Source: Chloroflexota bacterium (GTDB taxonomy: Bacteria > Chloroflexota > Anaerolineae > Caldilineales > Caldilineaceae). Taken from it: a stretch of DNA of 14,815 bases. Position 1 is the stretch's first letter, and every line of letters begins with the position of its first letter. Below are positions 5,959 to 12,381 of this stretch, one piece after another. The position numbers and the translations under genes are program-made. The notes beneath the pieces were generated by a model, which worked only from the letters and a program-made list of their open reading frames with translations, was not told the origin of the DNA and did no database searches. The stretch spans positions 1 to 14,815 of the forward strand of contig QEUW01000173.1 in the NCBI GenBank assembly GCA_003577005.1. Reading direction: 5' to 3'.

Positions 5959-8766
5959 ATGCCCTTGCCGTTGCTCCAGACCAAACTCTATATCCCCCGG
6001 CAGCAGCCAGCCGCAGCTCTTGTCCCGCGGCCGCGCCTGTTTGAGCAACTGGTTGCCGGTCTGGCTGAGCAATTGCTCCTGATCTCAGCCCCGACCGGCT
6101 TTGGCAAGTCCACGCTGTTGAGCGCGTGGGTCTCGCAGCGTGAAGCGCACGCACCGCCGGATGGCGCAAAATTTGCCTGGCTCTCGCTCGATGACGCCGA
6201 TAACGACCCGAGGCGTTTTTGGAGCTATTTTATTGCCGCCTTGCAGACAGTCTGTCCCGCTCTGGGCGCTGGCATATTAGCGCTATTGCAGGCGCCTCAG
6301 GCGCCGCCGTTAGAATCCATTTTGGTTGTCCTGATCAACGAGCTGATGGCTTTTGGCGACAAGCTAATTTTGGTGCTCGATGACTACCACTTGATCCAGA
6401 ACAATACCATACAGAGCGCGCTGACCTTTTTGATCGACCACCAACCGCCTTGCCTTCACCTGGTGCTCGTGACGCGTTCCGACCCGCCACTGCCTCTTGC
6501 TCGCTGGCGCGCCCACGGCCGGATGGCGGAAATCCGCGCCGCAGATTTGCGCTGTACCCTGGCAGAAACGGCCGCGTTTTTGAATGAGCGAATGGCGCTC
6601 GCCTTACCGCCGGATGCTGTCGCTACCCTCGAGCAACGCACCGAGGGCTGGATCGCCGGTCTACAGCTTGCCGCCCTATCGCTGCAAGGCCGCCCAGACA
6701 GGATAGAGTTTGTCCACGCCTTCTCTGGCAGCCACCGGCATGTGCTGAGTTTTCTGGTGGAAGAAGTGCTCAACCGTTGTTCCCAAGAAGTGTTGAGATT
6801 CCTGTTGCAGACGTCGATTCTTGACCAGATGTGTGGCCCGCTGTGTGATGCAGTGATCAGTGACCAGCAAATGGACAGAAGTGAGAGCGGACTACAAGCT
6901 CCAGTCTCTGATCTCCAGTCTCAAACAATTCTGGAGCAACTTCTTCAGGCCAACCTTTTCATCATTCCCCTCGACGATACCGGCACATGGTACCGCTATC
7001 ATCATCTCTTTGCCCAGGTACTGCGCGCCCGCTTGCAACAGCAGGTCCGGCCAGATCTGGTGAGTGCATTACATAGCCGCGCCAGTGGCTGGTACGAACA
7101 GAACGGCCTGCTCGACGATGCGATGCGCCACGCGCTGGCCCTTCCTGATTTTGCGCTGGCTGTCTCTTTGATCGAGCGCTATGCGACGAAGTTGCTGATG
7201 CAGAGCGAACTGATGTTGCTGCGCAAGTGGATGGCGCAGGCGCCAGGCGACCTGATCCGGACCCGGCCGCGGCTGGCGCTGGCGCAGGCTTGGGTGCTAG
7301 ACATGGTTGGCCAACTGGACGCAGCAGATGAGGCGCTGAATACACCAGCGCTCCAGTCGCCAGACTTACCGGCGGATCTTGCGGGTGAACTGGCACTGGT
7401 GCATGCCGATATCACCAACTTGCGCCACGAGCCGGTTGCGCTGACCTGGGCAAAGCAGGCGCTTGATTTGCTCCCACCCAACCGTGAGGACCTGCGCGTG
7501 ATCGCCAAGATCGAGATCGGCCTGTCCTACATGCGCCGTGGCGATCTGGCGGACGCTAACCGGACGCTGTACGAGGTTGCTGCCCTTGCCGAGACGGTGG
7601 ATAACCGCTTTGTGGCGTTGGATGCGTTCGCTGCCCTGTGTTCGATTCAGGCGCGCCAGGGCCAGCTTTTTCAGACCGTCCAGACTTGTGAACAGGCGCT
7701 GCGCATGGTGGCGCGCTGGGCCGGCCCACTCCCTCCCGCCACGGGCATGATCTATGTCAGCCTGGGCGAAATCCTGGGCGAATGGGATGACCTGGATGGG
7801 GCAACCCAAGCCTTGACACAAGGGTTGCGCCTGTTGCAGGGCACGATCGAAAAAATGCCACTCGCCCGCGGTTACGTCGCACTGGCGCGTATACAACAGG
7901 CGCAAGGCGATCCTGCAGGCGCGCTCGCCAGCCTTGCCCAGGCAGAAGCCTGGTTTGCCCAGATGCAAATTGCGGCAACACCGGCACTGACCTGGCTCGC
8001 CGTCCACCGGGCGCGGCTGTGGCTGTGGCAGGGCGATCTGTACGCTGCACGTCGCTGGGCCGGCGCAAGCAGCCCGCCGGCAGAGACGGAACTGGCCTGC
8101 AACTACTGGCTCACTCTCGCGCGACTGCATCTGGCCCACTATCGCCGGGCACCGGACAGCGCGTTGCTCAGTCAGATTGCCACGACGCTGGCAGCGGTGC
8201 ATATACGGGCAGAAGCAGACAGTTGGCCGGTTTATCTCCTAGAGGGGCGACTGCTCCAGGCATTGACCTCACATGCCCAAAACAAGCTCCCCGATGCCTT
8301 CGCCGCACTCAGCGCCGCCCTGGCTCTGGCCGAACCTGGGGGATACCTCCGTCTCTTTCTGGATGAAGGCGAACCGATGCGGTCGTTGCTTTTGGATTTT
8401 CGATCTTGGGTTGCCAAACGGCTACCTGACGAGAATCAGTTTCGTTTATCAGCCTATGCCGATAAACTGTTAAGCGCTTTTGCCGATCGCATCCCAGTTG
8501 ACGAACAGACCGGGATCGCGCTGCAATCCTCCAGTCAAAACTCAAAATCAAATAGCCAACATCTGGTGGAGCCCCTCAGCGGCCGCGAACTGGAAGTCCT
8601 GCAGCTTGTCGCCGCTGGGCTCTCAAACCAGGAAATCGCCACCAGGCTGGTCGTCACCGTCGGCACGGTCAAGAGCCACGTTAACCACCTCTTTGGCAAG
8701 CTCGCCGTCACCAGCCGCACGCAGGCCGTTGCCCGCGGCCGCGCGCTAGGACTGTTGGCGGATTGA
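5959..8766 (+). CDS. Second LAL-type (MalT-like) LuxR-family regulator, 935 aa
   Basis: It has the same architecture as the regulator at 566-3436 and is clearly its homologue: LLQTKLYIPRQQP at the N-terminus, P-loop APTGFGKS (44-51, Lys50), Walker B-like LILVLDDY (136-143), VTRSDPPLPL (171-180), and WYRYHHLFAQVL in the winged-helix region. A long TPR-like repeat region follows. The LuxR HTH covers 869-935, with LSGRELEVLQLVAAGLSNQE and VGTVKSHVNHLFGKL. It is expected to be an ATP- and ligand-dependent activator; the ligand is unknown. ATG 5959 is preferred over GTG 5938 because GGAG (5947-5950) is 8 nt upstream and the protein then starts, like its homologue, a few residues before the LLQTKL block. 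Two linkers (about 302-322 and 812-868) are encoded by repeat-like DNA. It ends convergently with the methyltransferase gene. Confidence 0.92.
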   Translation: MPLPLLQTKLYIPRQQPAAALVPRPRLFEQLVAGLAEQLLLISAPTGFGKSTLLSAWVSQREAHAPPDGAKFAWLSLDDADNDPRRFWSYFIAALQTVCPALGAGILALLQAPQAPPLESILVVLINELMAFGDKLILVLDDYHLIQNNTIQSALTFLIDHQPPCLHLVLVTRSDPPLPLARWRAHGRMAEIRAADLRCTLAETAAFLNERMALALPPDAVATLEQRTEGWIAGLQLAALSLQGRPDRIEFVHAFSGSHRHVLSFLVEEVLNRCSQEVLRFLLQTSILDQMCGPLCDAVISDQQMDRSESGLQAPVSDLQSQTILEQLLQANLFIIPLDDTGTWYRYHHLFAQVLRARLQQQVRPDLVSALHSRASGWYEQNGLLDDAMRHALALPDFALAVSLIERYATKLLMQSELMLLRKWMAQAPGDLIRTRPRLALAQAWVLDMVGQLDAADEALNTPALQSPDLPADLAGELALVHADITNLRHEPVALTWAKQALDLLPPNREDLRVIAKIEIGLSYMRRGDLADANRTLYEVAALAETVDNRFVALDAFAALCSIQARQGQLFQTVQTCEQALRMVARWAGPLPPATGMIYVSLGEILGEWDDLDGATQALTQGLRLLQGTIEKMPLARGYVALARIQQAQGDPAGALASLAQAEAWFAQMQIAATPALTWLAVHRARLWLWQGDLYAARRWAGASSPPAETELACNYWLTLARLHLAHYRRAPDSALLSQIATTLAAVHIRAEADSWPVYLLEGRLLQALTSHAQNKLPDAFAALSAALALAEPGGYLRLFLDEGEPMRSLLLDFRSWVAKRLPDENQFRLSAYADKLLSAFADRIPVDEQTGIALQSSSQNSKSNSQHLVEPLSGRELEVLQLVAAGLSNQEIATRLVVTVGTVKSHVNHLFGKLAVTSRTQAVARGRALGLLAD
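6901..6922. repeat. 14-nt-period repeat in the linker of the second LAL gene
   Basis: CCAGTCTC occurs at 6901-6908 and again at 6915-6922, a 14-nt period inside the coding frame (SDLQSQ). The first LAL gene has the same arrangement at 1532-1553 (SGSQSQ), with only a few mismatches over the shared stretch. This suggests a short DNA repeat captured in the reading frame. Confidence 0.55.
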
Positions 8767-8789
8767 CCTCGTGGGTTTTGATGGCCCCA

Positions 8790-8858
8790 CGACCTCCGGG
8801 AGGTGTCCCGATGCTGGTTTCAAGGCCCACGCTGTCGCGGGACACCTCCCGGAGGTCG
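8790..8858. repeat. Perfect 21-bp inverted repeat between convergent genes
   Basis: Bases 8790-8810 (core ACCTCCGGGAGGTGTCCCG) are the exact reverse complement of 8838-8858, around a 27-nt loop. Each arm also contains its own near-palindrome, ACCTCC-G-GGAGGT. It lies between the ends of the second LAL gene and the methyltransferase gene, where it could end transcription from both sides. The nested, perfect structure looks more like a dispersed intergenic repeat than a simple terminator. Confidence 0.65.
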
Positions 8859-8914
8859 GGTCGCTCCCATACTTGATGCTGGCGTCCAATTGGACAAGCA
8901 TATCGGCTCTGACC

Positions 8915-9685
8915 TTACCTTTGGCCAACCACAACAAATACCCTGTCATCCGGTTTTACTGGATCGAAGGTAAACTGACTGTAAAGCTGAACGTTTCTAA
9001 AACCGGCTTGCTCAAACAGCGTTTTTGCCTGGATTTGGTTATAGGACCGCGTTGCCGGCGAGCGGCGATGGGTCTCTTCCGCCACGACCTTGTCGTCAAC
9101 GATCATCTGATACAAGTCCTCGGTATGCTCACATTCGCTCTCAGGGTCGAACCGTGACTTACCGACTTTGCGAAACTTCACGCCATCTTTTTCGCGTGTA
9201 GCTGTTTGTTCCCACTCGTATATAAGTGGCTCACCTTCTTGCCGCAAGGTCATGAGCGACGCAGCAATTATCCCGCCGGGCAACAGATGGTCGAGGAATC
9301 GTTGCAGCGCCTGACCAACCAGATCCGGTTCGATGATCAACTGTAGCGAGCTGGATGGCACCAGGATCGTACGGTATTGGCGGGGCAGCGCCAGCGTTTC
9401 CATGGTCTGTTCGTACAGGTTGGCAGCGCATCCGATGGCATCCGCCTTCTGTTTGCAGATCGCCAACATCTCGGGCGAGTTGTCCACCCCATCGATATCG
9501 AGCCCTTGTTGCAGGTAATCGAGCAGTAGCCGGCCGGTGCCACAACCGACATCCAGCACCGGTTGGCCGTGGTTCTGAATAAGCTCCAAATAGAAAAAAC
9601 GATCCGGCCATTGGGAGGTGTCACCCCGTAGCACATCCCAGGTTTGGGCCATCAATCCGCTGTATTCGTAATCAGGTGTGTTCAT
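8915..9685 (-). CDS. Class I SAM-dependent methyltransferase (256 aa)
   Basis: A Rossmann-fold methyltransferase. Motif I is VLDVGCGTGRLL (43-54), followed by the acidic-loop strand IDGVDNSPEML (64-74). The substrate-side motif TILVPSSSLQLI (96-107) and a post-II helix/strand LPGGIIAASL (125-134) complete the core. It transfers a methyl group from S-adenosylmethionine; the substrate is not deducible. The C-terminal part (EDLYQMIVDDKVVAEE, then LFEQAGFRNVQLYSQF) resembles small-molecule methyltransferases of the Methyltransf_25 type rather than RNA enzymes. An in-frame ATG 15 nt further upstream exists. The downstream ATG at 9685 is chosen because GGAG lies 5 nt before it, while the first ATG has no SD. 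It is 51 nt downstream of the P-loop kinase-like gene on the same strand and may share its transcript. Confidence 0.88.
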   Translation of the reverse strand: MNTPDYEYSGLMAQTWDVLRGDTSQWPDRFFYLELIQNHGQPVLDVGCGTGRLLLDYLQQGLDIDGVDNSPEMLAICKQKADAIGCAANLYEQTMETLALPRQYRTILVPSSSLQLIIEPDLVGQALQRFLDHLLPGGIIAASLMTLRQEGEPLIYEWEQTATREKDGVKFRKVGKSRFDPESECEHTEDLYQMIVDDKVVAEETHRRSPATRSYNQIQAKTLFEQAGFRNVQLYSQFTFDPVKPDDRVFVVVGQR

Positions 9686-9736
9686 AGATTCTCCATTCAT
9701 AGAAGGCGGTAGTCTTTGAGCATGAACGATGCTTGC

Positions 9737-10279
9737 TCATTCATCGAATTCCTGCAAGGAATGCTTGGCGTATGGTATCAGTGAGTCAATATACTGATTG
9801 ACCGCACGCCTTGTTTGGAGATGGACCTTCTTGCCCTTAAATTCTTCAAGGAGGTGCGCATGTCCGCGATAGGAGCGCAGGTCGTCGCGCTGCCAATACG
9901 CCGCCGCCCAGGTTAGCAGCTTCTGGAAGTTCTCTGCTGCTGACTGCATATCCAGTTGTGTAGAACTTTCAGCGCAGCGTTGGCGGAGGCTGTTCAGACA
10001 GCTCTCCGGGTCAAGGTCCAGCCAAATGAGCTGATCAGCGTTGACCAAGAATTCCTGTGCCAGCTCACCAAAGACCCCTTCGACGACCCAGTTTTTGCCC
10101 TGAACCAGAGTGGCGATTTCAGCATAGACAAGTTCTTTTGGCCGTTTGTTGTTAAAGCCGCCTGGCTCCCAAAACAGTTTATCCAGGTGAACAATGGGAT
10201 AGCCAAAGTGGTCACCCAATCTTTGGGCTAGATAGGTTTTCCCTGAACCGCTGTTGCCGATGATCACGATTCTCTCCAT
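9737..10279 (-). CDS. Small P-loop kinase-like protein (adenylate kinase/topology-modulation type, 180 aa)
   Basis: A 180-residue P-loop NTPase. The Walker A GNSGSGKT (8-15) is close to the N-terminus, then YPIVHLDKLFWEPG (27-40), GKNWVVEGVF (61-70) and a LIWLDLDPESCL strand (84-95). This arrangement matches the FlaR/'DNA topology modulation protein' group and related adenylate kinase-like proteins, in which the LDKLFW segment occupies the substrate side. The reaction of this group is poorly defined, and the topology name should not be read as a demonstrated role. ATG 10279 is preceded by GGAGG with 6 nt spacing; an extension to 10363 is Arg-rich and overlaps the upstream repeat region. It is downstream of the response regulator on the same strand, but a 173-bp gap with a large inverted repeat separates them. 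Confidence 0.82.
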   Translation of the reverse strand: MERIVIIGNSGSGKTYLAQRLGDHFGYPIVHLDKLFWEPGGFNNKRPKELVYAEIATLVQGKNWVVEGVFGELAQEFLVNADQLIWLDLDPESCLNSLRQRCAESSTQLDMQSAAENFQKLLTWAAAYWQRDDLRSYRGHAHLLEEFKGKKVHLQTRRAVNQYIDSLIPYAKHSLQEFDE

Positions 10280-10319
10280 CGTTCGCCTCCAGGATAGAGG
10301 TTGGTTTCTCCGCGCAACC

Positions 10320-10441
10320 GGTAGCACCCCAGCAAACCGGGGCGTGCGACGCACTGGCCGCAAAACGCATCGTCGTACCGGAGAGCCGCCTGGCCAGTGC
10401 GTCGCACGCCCCTGCCCTCCACGTTATTCTGTGGTGCTGCC
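10320..10441. repeat. Nested inverted-repeat element with perfect 21-bp inner arms
   Basis: Bases 10339-10359 (core GCGTGCGACGCACTGGCC) are the exact reverse complement of 10392-10412, with a 32-nt loop. An outer pair, GGTAGCACC (10320-10328) and GGTGCTGCC (10433-10441), matches at 8 of 9 positions and frames the element. It fills most of the gap between the response regulator stop and the kinase-like gene. It may end the two-component transcript, but no T-run follows on the - strand. The perfect arms suggest a recently mobile or selected hairpin. Confidence 0.65.
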
Positions 10442-10452
10442 GCAAAAGTTTC

Positions 10453-11100
10453 CTATACCAACCCTAGCTCTTTGGCTTTGACAGCCGCCTGCGTGCGGTC
10501 GCTGACCCCCAACTTGCCCAGGATATTGGTCAGATGATTGCGGACGGTGCCCTCGGCCAGAGATAGTGTTTCGGCGATGGCGCGGTTGGTGGCGCCGGTG
10601 GTGACCAGGCGCAACACCTCGATTTCACGCTCTGACAACGGCTCGGCCAGCGTTTGTGATTGCGATGATTGGTTGGCCAGACGGGCAAATTGGGCCACGA
10701 CTTTGGGGATTACCGCCGGGTCGAGAATCGAGCCGCCATGCGCCACGGTACGAATGGCTTCCAGCAAGCGCGGCGAGGGCGCGGCCTTGAGCAGATAGCC
10801 CACCGCGCCAGCGCGCAGACCTTCAAAGACCAACTCGTCGTCGTCAAAGGTCGTCAGGGCGATGACGCGGCAATCCGGCTGGGTTTCGTGCAGGCGGCGG
10901 GTTGCCTCGACGCCGTCGAGGAGCGGCATGCGCATGTCCATCAAGATGATGCGTGGGCGCAGGTCTGCGGCCAGGCGCACCGCCTCTTCGCCATTGGTGG
11001 CTTCGCCCACGACCTCGAAATCCGGTTGTACGGTCAGCAACATGCGCAATCCCTCGCGAAAGAGCGCCTGGTCATCGGCGAGCAATATCTTGATCTTCAT
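10453..11100 (-). CDS. NarL/FixJ-family response regulator (215 aa)
   Basis: A two-domain response regulator. The receiver domain (1-about 120) has the acidic pair Asp9/Asp10, the phospho-acceptor Asp55 (IILMDMRMP), the switch Thr in ALTTFDDDE (81-89) and Lys105 (GYLLKAAPS). The C-terminal LuxR-type HTH (155-215) includes LSEREIEVLRLVTTGATNRA and EGTVRNHLTNILGKL. Phosphorylation by the cognate kinase should promote dimerisation and promoter binding. ATG 11100 overlaps the stop of the histidine kinase gene by 4 nt (ATGA), which indicates translational coupling and a true kinase-regulator pair. The same layout is used by LiaR/DesR-like systems that respond to membrane or envelope conditions, but the stimulus here is unknown. 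Confidence 0.95.
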   Translation of the reverse strand: MKIKILLADDQALFREGLRMLLTVQPDFEVVGEATNGEEAVRLAADLRPRIILMDMRMPLLDGVEATRRLHETQPDCRVIALTTFDDDELVFEGLRAGAVGYLLKAAPSPRLLEAIRTVAHGGSILDPAVIPKVVAQFARLANQSSQSQTLAEPLSEREIEVLRLVTTGATNRAIAETLSLAEGTVRNHLTNILGKLGVSDRTQAAVKAKELGLV

Positions 11101-12257
11101 GCCGGGATCTCCACCTCAAGCCGGAATCCGTGGCCGGGCTGGCTGTCGATAGTTACTGTGCCGCCCTGCAGTTGAACGCGTTCGCGCAGGCCGAGCAGGC
11201 CAAAACCATTGCTCGCCGCCCCCTGCCCAGCGCCATTATCGTCAATGCTCAGGCGCACCCTGCCGGGTTCAAAGCAGAGGGCGACTGTGACGCGCGTGGC
11301 CTGGGCGTGTTTGACCACATTTGTCAATCCCTCCTGCGCCGCGCGATAGAGCGTCAGTTCTGCCTGCGAGTCGAGCGCCCGCGCTGCGCCTTGCACCTCG
11401 AAGTGCGCTTCCAATCCGGCAGTGGCCTGAGATTGCTCCACCAGTTGTTTGATCGCAGCAGCCAGCGGTTGGCCGTTGCCCGGCGTGGTGCGTAGGGCCG
11501 CCACCGAGCGCCGGACATCAACGAGCGCTTCCTGCAACAGGGTCTCGGCTTTTCCCAGCGCCGCAAGCGCAGTGGGCGCGGTGGTGGCTGCATCTGTGTT
11601 GTCGAGCAGCGCCTTAGCTCCCTGGATCTGCATCGTGGTGGCGGTCAGATAGTGACCCAGACCATCGTGAATCTCGCGCGCCAGGCGGTTGCGTTCCTCG
11701 GTGACGGCCAATGTCTGGAGTTGGCGGTGTGCGGACTCCAACTCTTCGACCAGTTGTTGGTTATGACGGCGGGCCAGTTCGGTCTGGCGTAGATTGTTGC
11801 CAAACAGTCCGCAGAGCAAAAAGACGCTTGCATTGAAGGCGAGGGGAATCACAATCTCAGCCTCGCGCAGCGCAAAATAGGCCAGACTGGAAATAACAAA
11901 AAAGAGGGCGATCCAGGTGGCTGCCATCTGCTCAGGGAAAACGGCCCCAGCATGGATGGCCAAGAGAAAAAACAGAAAGGTGAAAAACTCCACGCCTTCA
12001 AGGCTGAGGGCCAGCAGACCAGCGATCAGCGCAGTCTGCGCGGCGAAATACCAGGCTGCATAGCGGGCAAAGTTTGGCCGGTGAAAGACCGTGGCATAGA
12101 GGAAGACAAAGCCGGCACAGAGGATGGCGGTCACCACCCGCGCCAGCGGATTGGACAGTTCACGCGTGCCGAGCAGATACATGACCGCAACCACGAGATA
12201 GGTGGTCAGATCCAGAAAACGCCGGTTGCTGAGTTGGATGATGGGGTTATTGGGCAT
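11097..12257 (-). CDS. Sensor histidine kinase, HisKA_3/NarX-DesK type (386 aa)
   Basis: The N-terminal half has about five to six hydrophobic segments (about 17-31, 41-57, 69-87, 91-105, 112-131 and 136-153) and no extracellular sensor domain. It therefore probably senses a membrane or intramembrane signal, as DesK and LiaS relatives do. A coiled-coil linker (about 160-185) leads to the HisKA_3 phospho-acceptor ERNRLAREIHDGLGHYLT (188-205, His197). The HATPase domain has the N box LTNVVKHAQAT (311-321), IDDNGAG (338-344) and GFGLLGLRERV (351-361). It should autophosphorylate and pass phosphate to the overlapping response regulator. No clear SD precedes ATG 12257; TACACT and TATACT boxes lie just upstream (12259-12269), so a leaderless start is possible. 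Confidence 0.93.
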   Translation of the reverse strand: MPNNPIIQLSNRRFLDLTTYLVVAVMYLLGTRELSNPLARVVTAILCAGFVFLYATVFHRPNFARYAAWYFAAQTALIAGLLALSLEGVEFFTFLFFLLAIHAGAVFPEQMAATWIALFFVISSLAYFALREAEIVIPLAFNASVFLLCGLFGNNLRQTELARRHNQQLVEELESAHRQLQTLAVTEERNRLAREIHDGLGHYLTATTMQIQGAKALLDNTDAATTAPTALAALGKAETLLQEALVDVRRSVAALRTTPGNGQPLAAAIKQLVEQSQATAGLEAHFEVQGAARALDSQAELTLYRAAQEGLTNVVKHAQATRVTVALCFEPGRVRLSIDDNGAGQGAASNGFGLLGLRERVQLQGGTVTIDSQPGHGFRLEVEIPA

Positions 12258-12299
12258 GAGTATAGTGTACTACGGATTGAGCGATCTGCGGGAGAAGCA

Positions 12300-12370
12300 C
12301 TGTCAACGGATTTGGAGAACGGATTGAGCGGATGATTGGCAATCAATCCGTTCCCCAAATCCGTTGACAG
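12300..12370 (-). terminator. Long 28-bp inverted repeat after the nitrilase-domain gene
   Basis: Bases 12300-12327 (beginning CTGTCAACGGATTTGG) pair with 12343-12370 with a single mismatch over 28 bp and a 15-nt loop. It lies 11 nt beyond the stop of the - strand gene at 12382 and upstream of the histidine kinase. Terminator function is supported by position, though the downstream - strand sequence lacks a T-run. A partial copy, ACGGATTGAGCG, also occurs at 12272-12283. Confidence 0.6.
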
Positions 12371-12381
12371 CTTTTCAGTCA

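Noticed and set aside
5593..6072. 159-codon open frame on the - strand across the GrpB remnant and the start of the second LAL gene
   Set aside because: It overlaps two identifiable genes in antisense, and I recognise no family in it.
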